The position numbers and the translations under genes are program-made. Below, piece by piece: positions 15,639-23,466 of a DNA stretch of 23,466 nucleotides. Location: assembly GCA_964409645.1 (NCBI GenBank), contig CAYPEK010000068.1:1-23466 (forward strand), read 5' to 3'. Each line of letters starts with the position of its first letter. Position 1 is the stretch's first letter. Under the pieces are notes generated by a model, which worked only from the letters and a program-made list of their open reading frames with translations, had not been told where the DNA came from and searched no databases. This DNA is from CAYPEK01 sp964409645 (GTDB lineage: Bacteria; UBP15; UBA6099).

Positions 15639-18374
15639 ATGTCCCCGAAAAGAATTCTTAATGCAATAATACTTATCGTTCTGCTGGTGTGCGCCACGGT
15701 GTCTTTCGCCGCGGATAAGAAAGTGAAATATGTTGTTTATTACGACGATAAGTATCCGGTGAGCTGGATGTCGCGGGCGGCGGCGGGCGAGTTGAAAGAG
15801 TTGCTGGTGACGATCGGCTTCACGGAGATGGGTGCTGCTGACCTTGCGGCGTGGATGAAAGACGCGGTCGATGGGGACGCGGAAGGGACGCTTCTCGTGA
15901 TGGCGCAGGATGTTGTGCCCGATCTGCTGGTGGGCGCGGCGCCGGGCGCGGACGCGCTGATAAGGCAGTATCTCGACAAGGGCGGCTCGGTTATCTGGAT
16001 ATCGGATGTGCCGTTTTATTTTGTCGGGAAGGCGAACGGCGACAAGGAGAAATGGGACTATCTCGGCGGTCGCGGCGTGCTCGGTTTCGACACGGTCGGT
16101 AACTGGAAGGGACAAACAGAGGCGACTCCGGTCGGCGACGGTGCGAAATGGGGTTTGAATAAGGCGTGGCTCAGCATCCGCGCGGTGAAGCCGTCGGATG
16201 TGACGAAGGTGCTGGCAAAGGACAAGGACGGAGCGGCGTCGGCGTGGATTAAGGAGTATGCAAAGGGCAACCCCGGATTCATCAGACTGTGGGATTACGG
16301 CGTGAAGAATTTTGACGACGGTATGGGCGAAGACCTCTATAAGGTGATATCGAATAATTTCGCGGATTTCGCGGGAAAGAAGAAGTTCGGGAGTATTTAC
16401 ACGTTCAAGCCGAGCGACTACCGGCCACTGGTACACAGGAACGGGGATGGTCTAGATCGAGAGGTGCAGGTTTCGGTGTTCGACAATTCTCCGGGCGGCA
16501 AATCGTACAAGTTGACTGTGTCGAAGAAGGACTTAGCGCTGAAGACGGTGCCGCTGTTCGAGGACGCGCGGACGTTTTTCAAAAAGAATGTGCTCGTGCC
16601 GGAGTTTTATCCGGATGAAACGCTGAAGTTGGTGGCGGTGGACGCGAGCGGCGCGGAGGAGGTTGTGGACGAGAAGACGCTGGACGACCCGGCGTTTTTC
16701 TGTGAGGCGGTGTGGACGGTGTCGCCGTTGCGCAACCCGGTGGATATGGGCGCGTTTCTGGTGCCGGGCGACCGCGTGCTTATGGGCACGGACTCGATGC
16801 TTGAGGTTGGAGTAAGCGCGTTGTTTCCGGGCGACGGGCCGGGGAAGCCGGTTTCGCTGAAGTTGCAGGTGACGGACAGAGACAAGAACGTACTCTCGGA
16901 AGTCGGGCAGAATAGCGAGCTTGTGCCGGGGACGATGGAGCATCTGAAGCTGGAGACGGCGAAGGGCAAGTTCAAGGCGGGCAAGTATCTCGCCGAGTTC
17001 ACTGTGTCGGATGCGGCGGGCGCGATTTATGCGGAAAGGAAGTGGCTGATTGTGAGGGAGCCGCTCGCGGCGCAGACGGATTTCGGGGCTTACGAGGCGC
17101 GGATAGATTATCTCGGATCGGTGCCGCAGTACGACAGGAAAACGAAGGAATGGTCCGACCTGAAATGGGACGACGTGTGGGAGAAGGGGCCGTATAACGA
17201 CATAGTGGTGGCGTTTCCGAACGGCAACCGGTTCGTGTTCTGGCGCGGGTCGGGGTACGTGCCGTTCTGGGCGTCGTGGGCGAATATTGGAATGACGTAC
17301 GAATGGATCGAGTCGGCGTGGGGACGCGGCGGTCTCGTGGACTGTCTCGAAGTGCTTCAGGACAAAGAGTGCCGGTACTCGCGGCCTCGGATCGTGTCGA
17401 GCACACCCGCGCGGGTGGTTGTGAAGTGGCGGTATGCGATTGTCGATCTCGAATACACGATTGCGGACGACGAGTGGGGCGAGGAGACGTTCATTTTCTA
17501 CCCGGACGGATTCGGGACGCGAAAGGCGACGGGCTACCTGCTGCCCGAACCGAACTGGCACGAATCGAACGAGATGATTACGCTGACACCCGCCGGGGTG
17601 AACCCGTTCGACCTGTTGCCGTCGAACATGGTGACGGTGCTGTCGCCGGACGGCTCAAAGCGGGAGGAGATCAGCTATCCGCAACCGAGCGGAAGCTGGG
17701 AGAAGAACACACCGGCGGTGTTTCGCATTCATTACAGCTCTAAAGACAATAATACGCCTGTGATGGTGTCGAAGAATTTCGACCGTTTCATCCAGCAGTA
17801 CGACGGGTGGAAGGTGGACGGGCGGTACATCAGCCCGAGCTACTGGGGTGTGCACTGGCCCGTGACGCGCGGCTACCCGACGACGATGGGCGCGCCGCCG
17901 AGGTGGCGTGAGAATCCGGCGCACGCGTCGATTATAACGATCGAGACGACGGGCAAGCGGAAGCAGGCGAACCGGACGCACGATTTTGTGACGTGGCAGT
18001 GGCTGATCGGCAACACGGATATGCCTGACGCCGACCTGCTCGGATACACGGCGAACTGGATCGAGCCAGCGGGTATGAAGATGCTGTCGGGCGGCACGGG
18101 CGGCGAGTACGACGCGGCGCAGCGCGGATACGTCATAAAGAGCAACGGCGGCAAGGTTGCGGCGCAGTGGACGGGCGCGGCGGACAGGCAGATCGTCAAT
18201 CCGGTACTGATAATCGAGAACTGCGGGCTCGCGGATGCCGACGTATCGATTAACGGAAAGAAGCTGTCGAAATCGGATTATAAATACGGATTGGAAAAGA
18301 GCTGGGACGGCAGCACGGGCGTCGTGTGGATCGGGGCGGCGGTTCCTGCTAACGCGACGGTCGAGGTGAAATAA
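15639..18374 (+). CDS. Large secreted multidomain protein of unknown function
   Basis: The start ATG is supported by GCAGGAGG about eight bases upstream. The 911-residue product begins with a Sec signal peptide (MSPKRILNAIILIVLLVCAT, with an SFAA cleavage region near residue 25) and should be periplasmic or extracellular. Residues about 28-245 look like a class I glutamine-amidotransferase/ThuA-type alpha/beta fold (YVVYYDDKYP, ADLAAWMKD, LLVMAQDV, YLDKGGSVIWISDVPFYFVG) without an obvious nucleophile Cys. Residues about 260-480 look like Ig/macroglobulin-type beta domains (SLKLQVTDRDKNVLS, GKYLAEFTVSDAAG). From about 485 a Trp/Tyr-rich region (NRFVFWRGSGYVPFWASWAN, LEYTIADDEWGEETFIFYPD) resembles carbohydrate-active or mutarotase-like beta folds. 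No catalytic residues could be assigned. It may act on or bind cell-surface polysaccharide. The FGE-like lipoprotein follows after 80 bases. Confidence 0.85.
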   Translation: MSPKRILNAIILIVLLVCATVSFAADKKVKYVVYYDDKYPVSWMSRAAAGELKELLVTIGFTEMGAADLAAWMKDAVDGDAEGTLLVMAQDVVPDLLVGAAPGADALIRQYLDKGGSVIWISDVPFYFVGKANGDKEKWDYLGGRGVLGFDTVGNWKGQTEATPVGDGAKWGLNKAWLSIRAVKPSDVTKVLAKDKDGAASAWIKEYAKGNPGFIRLWDYGVKNFDDGMGEDLYKVISNNFADFAGKKKFGSIYTFKPSDYRPLVHRNGDGLDREVQVSVFDNSPGGKSYKLTVSKKDLALKTVPLFEDARTFFKKNVLVPEFYPDETLKLVAVDASGAEEVVDEKTLDDPAFFCEAVWTVSPLRNPVDMGAFLVPGDRVLMGTDSMLEVGVSALFPGDGPGKPVSLKLQVTDRDKNVLSEVGQNSELVPGTMEHLKLETAKGKFKAGKYLAEFTVSDAAGAIYAERKWLIVREPLAAQTDFGAYEARIDYLGSVPQYDRKTKEWSDLKWDDVWEKGPYNDIVVAFPNGNRFVFWRGSGYVPFWASWANIGMTYEWIESAWGRGGLVDCLEVLQDKECRYSRPRIVSSTPARVVVKWRYAIVDLEYTIADDEWGEETFIFYPDGFGTRKATGYLLPEPNWHESNEMITLTPAGVNPFDLLPSNMVTVLSPDGSKREEISYPQPSGSWEKNTPAVFRIHYSSKDNNTPVMVSKNFDRFIQQYDGWKVDGRYISPSYWGVHWPVTRGYPTTMGAPPRWRENPAHASIITIETTGKRKQANRTHDFVTWQWLIGNTDMPDADLLGYTANWIEPAGMKMLSGGTGGEYDAAQRGYVIKSNGGKVAAQWTGAADRQIVNPVLIIENCGLADADVSINGKKLSKSDYKYGLEKSWDGSTGVVWIGAAVPANATVEVK

Positions 18375-18454
18375 TATCGCGTCGATTGCGTGAAAGAGGG
18401 ACAATAGGGTATAAAAACAGGGATGGCAAACTTGGAGACTGGGCAGAGAAGTTA

Positions 18455-19168
18455 ATGTCGCGAAAGCGCCTTACGATCATAATAATCATTTTGGCTGCGT
18501 TGGTATCGGGCTGTGTGTATGTGTCCGTGAGGTCGGCAGCGGTGGGAGGCTGTTTGCCGGGGATGGTGTACATTCCCGAAGGGCGATTTGTGACGGGCGT
18601 TGATATGAAGCAAGTGGAATACCTGATGGATGTGTGCAGCGAGTCGATCGGGAGTTGTTACAAATCGTGGTTTATGAGGGAGACGCCGAGGCACATAGTC
18701 AAACACAGGGCGTTCTGCATAGATAAGTATGAATTTCCGAATATTCAGGGCGCGGCGCCGCAACAGGCGAACGGGTGGAAATCGGCGGAAAAGCAATGCG
18801 AGGCGCGCGGCAAGCGGCTGTGCGCGGAGTATGAATGGGAGCGCGCCTGCCTCAGCACATGGGAATACAACTGGAGTTTCGGAGATAAATATGAGGACGG
18901 CGCGTGCAATATCTACACGGGCGAGGTCGAGGAAACCGGGATGCGGCCGGAATGCCGCTCGTTCGAGAATGTGATGGATTTGAACGGGAATATGTCGGAG
19001 TGGGTGTACGACTCGGCGCCGCCCGGCGAAGGCAAGAAGACGAAAATCGTGAAGGGCGGCAGCTATCGCGACCATCCGATTTTTACGCGATGCACGTATA
19101 AGGATTACAGAGACATGAGGGACGAGGCGGCGGAGATAGGGTTCCGTTGCTGCTCGTCGCCGAAATGA
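18455..19168 (+). CDS. FGE-sulfatase (SUMF1)-fold lipoprotein, catalytic cysteines absent
   Basis: The start ATG 18455 is chosen because it places MSRKRLTIIIIILAALVSGC as a type II signal peptide with lipobox LVSGC (lipidated Cys20). Upstream in-frame TTG 18386 would bury it. The mature 217 residues have FGE-sulfatase hallmarks: LPGMVYIPEGRFVTG (34-48), ETPRHIVKHRAFCIDKYE, KRLCAEYEWERAC, DLNGNMSEWVYD (175-186), VKGGSYRDHPIFTRC (199-213) and IGFRCCSS at the end. True formylglycine-generating enzymes have two active cysteines in the GGSYxCxxxxC segment; here Arg205-Asp206 and Thr211 stand at those places, so formylglycine formation is unlikely. About a dozen other Cys suggest disulfides outside the cytoplasm. 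Similar domains act as binding modules in bacterial surface proteins. Its stop overlaps the dgt start. Confidence 0.85.
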   Translation: MSRKRLTIIIIILAALVSGCVYVSVRSAAVGGCLPGMVYIPEGRFVTGVDMKQVEYLMDVCSESIGSCYKSWFMRETPRHIVKHRAFCIDKYEFPNIQGAAPQQANGWKSAEKQCEARGKRLCAEYEWERACLSTWEYNWSFGDKYEDGACNIYTGEVEETGMRPECRSFENVMDLNGNMSEWVYDSAPPGEGKKTKIVKGGSYRDHPIFTRCTYKDYRDMRDEAAEIGFRCCSSPK

Positions 19169-20307
19169 GGATTATGGGAAGGGACACATCATATCTCGCG
19201 ACGTATGCGATGCGGAGCGGGGAATCTCGCGGGAGGGCGTATCCGGAGGAGGAGCACCCGTTCCGCGATCCGTTCCAGCGCGACCGCGACCGTGTGGTGC
19301 ACTGCTCGGCGTTCAGGCGTCTCGAAAAGAAGACGCAGGTTTTTGTGGCGCCGGAAGGCGACTACTACCGGACGCGGCTGACGCACACGATCGAGGTTTC
19401 GCAGATATCGAGGACGATCGCGCGGGCGCTGGGGCTGAACGAGGAACTGTCGGAGGCGATCTCGCTGGCGCACGATCTCGGCCACGCTCCGTTCGGCCAC
19501 ACGGGCGAGCAGGCTCTGCACGAGCTGATGTCGGACCGCGGCGGTTTCGAGCACAACCGGCAGGGGTTGCGGATTGTCGATTTTCTCGAATCGCGCTATC
19601 CGGATTTCCCGGGGCTGAACCTATCATTCGAGGTACGCGAGGGGATTATCAAGCATGTGACGGACTACGATTCGCCGGACCTCGACGGGTGGGAAGGCCC
19701 GGCCGGGCCGCCCACGCTCGAAGCGCAGATTGTCAACTTCGCGGATCAGATAACTTACACCTGCCACGACGTTGACGACGGGCTGAAGGCGAACATTCTG
19801 ACGGAGACGATATTGCGGAGGTCGGTGCTGTGCTCGGAGGCGCTGGACGATATGTCGCATCCGGCATTGCAATCGAGCGACAAGATGCGCCGGTATCAGC
19901 TTATCCGGAGGCTGATCGACCGGCAGGTGACGGACCTCGTGAAGCAGACGGCGGAGAACATAGGTGAGGCGGGCGCGAAATCGGTCGCCGATGTGAGGGA
20001 CTGCGGGAAGAGCCTCGTTTCGTTCGGTGCGGAGATGGCGGTGAAGGCGGCGGAACTGAAGAAGCTGTTGTACGAGAATTTCTACCGGGACCACAGGGTT
20101 GTGAGAATGGCGTACAAAGCGCGGCGGATTCTGACCGGGCTGTTCGAGGCGATTCTCGGCGACCCAGACTTGCTGCCGGTGGAACTGAGGCAGCGGATCG
20201 AGAAGGACGGAATTCATCGCGTCGTGTGTGATTACATTTCGGGGATGACAGACAGCTACGCACTTAGCGAGAACAGCAGGCTGTTCGGGCTGACAGAACA
20301 AATCTGA
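19165..20307 (+). CDS. dgt: Deoxyguanosinetriphosphate triphosphohydrolase-like protein (HD domain)
   Basis: Cleaves dNTPs to the deoxynucleoside and triphosphate, controlling dNTP pools; cytoplasmic. The 380-residue protein has RVVHCSAFRRLEKKTQVF, TRLTHTIEVSQISRTIAR (metal His74), LAHDLGHAPFGHTGE (His103-Asp104) and FADQITYTCHDVDDGL (Asp194), the complete HD metal site, plus FEHNRQGLRIV. Length is that of the short dGTPase-like type rather than E. coli Dgt. The start at 19165 overlaps the lipoprotein stop as ATGA; ATG 19174 with GAGG three bases before it is the alternative. Specificity for dGTP cannot be read from sequence, since many family members hydrolyse several dNTPs. The coupling to an envelope lipoprotein has no obvious functional reason. 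Confidence 0.93.
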   Translation: MRIMGRDTSYLATYAMRSGESRGRAYPEEEHPFRDPFQRDRDRVVHCSAFRRLEKKTQVFVAPEGDYYRTRLTHTIEVSQISRTIARALGLNEELSEAISLAHDLGHAPFGHTGEQALHELMSDRGGFEHNRQGLRIVDFLESRYPDFPGLNLSFEVREGIIKHVTDYDSPDLDGWEGPAGPPTLEAQIVNFADQITYTCHDVDDGLKANILTETILRRSVLCSEALDDMSHPALQSSDKMRRYQLIRRLIDRQVTDLVKQTAENIGEAGAKSVADVRDCGKSLVSFGAEMAVKAAELKKLLYENFYRDHRVVRMAYKARRILTGLFEAILGDPDLLPVELRQRIEKDGIHRVVCDYISGMTDSYALSENSRLFGLTEQI

Positions 20308-20328
20308 ACTCGGAAATGAATTTAACGG

Positions 20329-21753
20329 ATGTCTTTTTTCCTTACCAATAACGATATAAAACTGCTGTTTCCGTTGATCGCGGTCATTTTTTTCATAGTT
20401 ATCATTGCTGTTTCGCGGCTATGGGATGAGGAAGGCCGGAGCGCGGTGAACGGGCTGATTTCCGGCATCGCCATTCTGATGTCGGTGTTCTTTCTGGTGA
20501 GCCAGTGGGACATCAGCGCGATTGTGCTCGGGGGCGTGTTCATAGCGGACAATCTGTCGCGCGCGGCGGATTTTCTGATACTCGGATCGTGTCTGTTCGC
20601 GGCGATGATAACAATGGAGCGGAGCGACGATGAGACGGTTGCGTCGCACCGAGGCACGTATGTCGCGCTGCTTGTCGGCGCGGCGGGAATGATGACGGCG
20701 GCGAATTCCGGAAACTTGATCGTCATTTTTGTCGGAATCGAGCTTGCTACGCTGTCGATGATGGCGATGTCAAGGGAGAAATCGGTGCGGAGTAGTGTCG
20801 AGATGCCGGTTTTCGAGGCGTTGTTTTTGATCGGGCTGTTCATGACGGGAGGGGCGGCGAAATCGGTAAATTTCTTTAATATAAAGTTTTTTATGATGGA
20901 AGGCGGGGCGCTGTCAAAACTGTTTTATCTCGGGAACGCTCTAATTCTGATCTATCTGGCCGGAGTGACATACAGGACGACGGTGATGCTGGAGCGACAC
21001 CACGGCCCGGCGCAGGCGGAATGGTTTTATATCACAGGGCTGCGGACGGCGTCGATGATTGCCGCATTCAGATTTTTGTATGTCGCGCTGCCGAAGGCGT
21101 CGGACAAGTATGTGGTATTACTGGCGGTTCTCGCAGGTGCGAACGTATTAGCAGGAATTATGATGTCGATTCTTAATACGAAGCGACTCACTCCGGCGCT
21201 GAGCGCGATTTCGGTGATACATGCGGGATTTGCGCTTTTTGTGGTTGCGGCGGGAGGCGAGTTCGGAAACGTGTCGCTGGTGGTGTTTTTATACTGCGCG
21301 ATGTTCGGGGGTGCTGGAGCGTACGCTGTGGTTTCGATGGTGGAGAATCTGCATGGACGGGATGCGACGATGGCGGACATCGCTGGACTCGAGCGGAAAC
21401 ATGTTTTGGTGGCGGCGCTCTTTTTGTTTTTTCTACTGTCGATCGGCGGGATGCCGTTCACGGCGGGATTCACTGGGAACGTGAGGGTGGCACTGAGCAC
21501 AATGCAGCTGGGAAAAGCTGCGATGTGGACACTGATTGTGGGACTGTTCGCGGCGGCGTCGGCCGCGGCCCGGGTCGTCCTTTATATTTATGCGAAGAAG
21601 CCGGAAGTCGAGACGACAGGACATAATGAAGGATTGTTTGCATGGGGAATTGCAGTGATATGTATAGTAGCGATAGTGGCGCTTGGAATCAGGCCGACGG
21701 CACTGGAAACGCTGATGAATTTCGCGCAGAACTGCGTTATTTACTTCGAGTAG
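20329..21753 (+). CDS. Orphan NuoN/antiporter-like membrane protein, pumping lysines replaced
   Basis: A 474-residue protein with about fourteen membrane helices of the NuoL/M/N (proton-conducting membrane transporter) family, closest to NuoN. Recognisable are NLIVIFVGIELATLSMMAM with the TM5 Glu (Glu138), MMSILNTKRLTPALSAISVI (broken-helix Lys285) and LSIGGMPFTAGFTGN (TM12). Compared with E. coli NuoN, Arg216 stands where Lys217 is, Met243 where Lys247 is, and Asn384 where Lys395 is. The loop normally containing FHxWxPDVYxGAP reads ERHHGPAQAEW. No other complex I subunit is present in the window. It may be a non-pumping or repurposed homologue, for example in an alternative complex. It starts 21 bases after dgt with no strong Shine-Dalgarno sequence, probably read with it. 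Confidence 0.82.
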   Translation: MSFFLTNNDIKLLFPLIAVIFFIVIIAVSRLWDEEGRSAVNGLISGIAILMSVFFLVSQWDISAIVLGGVFIADNLSRAADFLILGSCLFAAMITMERSDDETVASHRGTYVALLVGAAGMMTAANSGNLIVIFVGIELATLSMMAMSREKSVRSSVEMPVFEALFLIGLFMTGGAAKSVNFFNIKFFMMEGGALSKLFYLGNALILIYLAGVTYRTTVMLERHHGPAQAEWFYITGLRTASMIAAFRFLYVALPKASDKYVVLLAVLAGANVLAGIMMSILNTKRLTPALSAISVIHAGFALFVVAAGGEFGNVSLVVFLYCAMFGGAGAYAVVSMVENLHGRDATMADIAGLERKHVLVAALFLFFLLSIGGMPFTAGFTGNVRVALSTMQLGKAAMWTLIVGLFAAASAAARVVLYIYAKKPEVETTGHNEGLFAWGIAVICIVAIVALGIRPTALETLMNFAQNCVIYFE

Positions 21754-21925
21754 AACAATAATTTCAAACAAAAACGGATTATATGTTTAGCCATGCAACA
21801 GGCGGGTACAATTTGTAATTGAGCCTTGAAGGCGGGGGAATAAAAAACGGAGAGTAGGAACGCGGAAGATTTCCATAGAGGAAATTCATTAAAGGAAAGA
21901 AATATAAAAAACCTTTGGGATAGTC

Positions 21926-21953
21926 TTTACAAAACGAAAAAGGTTCCTATAAT
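21926..21953 (+). promoter_or_regulatory. rRNA promoter P1
   Basis: TTTACA (21926-21931), a 16-base spacer and TATAAT (21948-21953). The expected start is about 21960, some 310 bases before the mature 23S end. Confidence 0.6.
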
Positions 21954-21999
21954 AAACGTGCTGGTAAGAAGGACGGGAAAAAATAATTTAAAAAAGATG

Positions 22000-22029
22000 T
22001 TGACAGGTGATGGGGGCAGCCGCTATAAT
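22000..22029 (+). promoter_or_regulatory. rRNA promoter P2
   Basis: Perfect TTGACA (22000-22005) and perfect TATAAT (22024-22029) separated by 18 bases; the strongest promoter in the window. The expected start is about 22036, giving a leader of about 230 bases to the 23S gene. Confidence 0.85.
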
Positions 22030-22137
22030 AAAATGCTGTTCGCATAAAAATACTTGTGGACGAGACTTGAAAGGTTTGAAAAGAACAGAAAACAAAGTAA
22101 AGAAGAAGTAGAATGATCTGGGCGATTTAAGATGAGA

Positions 22138-22162
22138 TTAAAAGCCCCGATTAGGGGCTTTT
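22138..22162 (+). terminator. Intrinsic-terminator hairpin inside the 23S leader
   Basis: AAAAGCCCC-GATTA-GGGGC followed by TTTTTT, symmetrical enough to act in both directions. It lies about 100 bases after the P2 start and about 105 bases before the 23S 5' end. It either ends a short RNA (about 22036-22162) or is passed by an antitermination complex. Confidence 0.85.
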
Positions 22163-22268
22163 TTGATGGGTCGAGATGCGGGGAGGGCCGCTGAGACCGC
22201 TGGACCTTGAAAAGTGCATACTGCGTAATACCAGAGGTATTGCAAATACCGAACTTAGTTAATTTTTT

Positions 22269-23466
<1,198 letters not shown>

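Larger units (their letters stand above)
21754..22268 (+). other. rRNA promoter-leader region without a 16S or tRNA gene
   Basis: A 515-base gene-free stretch. It holds two sigma-70-type promoters (21926-21953 and 22000-22029), a boxA-like TTTGAAAA (22073-22080), an intrinsic-terminator hairpin (22138-22162) and a CCTTGAAAAGTGCATA element (about 22204-22219). The last resembles the end of ordinary 16S-23S spacers. No 16S 3' end (anti-Shine-Dalgarno CCTCCTT) and no tRNA cloverleaf is seen. Confidence 0.75.

Noticed and set aside
16533..17561. Long antisense reading frame within the secreted-protein gene (also similar ones at 17655-18404 and 19624-20301)
   Set aside because: These are Arg/His-rich shadow frames produced by GC-rich codon use on the other strand; no start signals or recognisable domains.
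20316..20351. Eleven-codon frame overlapping the NuoN-like start, as a possible leader peptide
   Set aside because: It has no ribosome binding site and its length is within chance expectation.
21807..21812. Third rRNA promoter with -10 TACAAT
   Set aside because: There is no acceptable -35 at 15-19 bases; kept out of the promoter list.
21754..22268. tRNA or 5S gene in the 23S leader
   Set aside because: No cloverleaf, no TTCRA T-loop or CCA end, and no 5S core sequence could be found.

Overview
The window reads as chromosomal DNA of an uncultivated-type, Gram-negative-style bacterium. The signs are a lipoprotein with a lipobox, a secreted protein with a Sec signal peptide, a WaaL/Wzy-like polymerase-ligase and many polyprenyl-sugar-type membrane glycosyltransferases. 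Gene content (GT-C/TPR membrane proteins, secreted multidomain proteins, a stand-alone 23S gene) recalls deep-branching groups such as Omnitrophota, Hydrogenedentota, Sumerlaeota or Planctomycetota-related lineages. I cannot assign a phylum from sequence alone. No mobile element, CRISPR array or tRNA was seen.

Layout. (1) Bases 2-1390, plus strand: the 3' end of a PASTA-repeat gene (probably a PknB/PrkC-type Ser/Thr kinase whose kinase domain lies off the left edge), followed by ribulose-phosphate 3-epimerase. (2) Bases 1535-13447, minus strand: seven envelope-glycosylation genes, read from 13447 down to 1535. In that order they are a TMTC-like GT-C/TPR protein, an ArnT/PMT-like GT-C protein, a second TMTC-like GT-C/TPR protein, a DxD-WWH membrane protein with TPRs, a DPM1-like GT2 synthase, an O-antigen-ligase-like protein with TPRs, and a last GT-C protein. 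The first five are joined by 1-4 base stop/start overlaps, so this is one translationally coupled operon. A near-consensus sigma-70 promoter sits directly before its first gene and would give an almost leaderless mRNA. That first gene has an A10 tract that leaves its only good ATG one base out of frame with the body. (3) aroA (13517-14794, minus) is just upstream and diverges from a DUF2505/SRPBCC-like gene (15019-15522, plus), which has its own promoter and a clean intrinsic terminator. (4) Bases 15639-21753, plus strand: a large secreted multidomain protein, an FGE-sulfatase-fold lipoprotein lacking the catalytic cysteines, a dGTPase-like HD phosphohydrolase whose start overlaps the lipoprotein stop, and an orphan NuoN/antiporter-like membrane protein that has lost most of the lysines associated with proton pumping. 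(5) From 21754 to the right edge: a 515-base leader with tandem promoters and an intrinsic terminator, then the 5' ~1.2 kb of 23S rRNA with no 16S or tRNA in front of it.

How the parts fit. The GT2 enzyme probably charges a polyprenyl-phosphate with a sugar on the cytoplasmic face. The GT-C enzymes would use that donor on the outer face, and the ligase-like protein would transfer or polymerise the product. TPR tails on four of the seven proteins suggest a periplasmic assembly platform or protein acceptors. The two bacterial TMTC-type genes make this the strongest candidate in the window for an undescribed glycosylation system.
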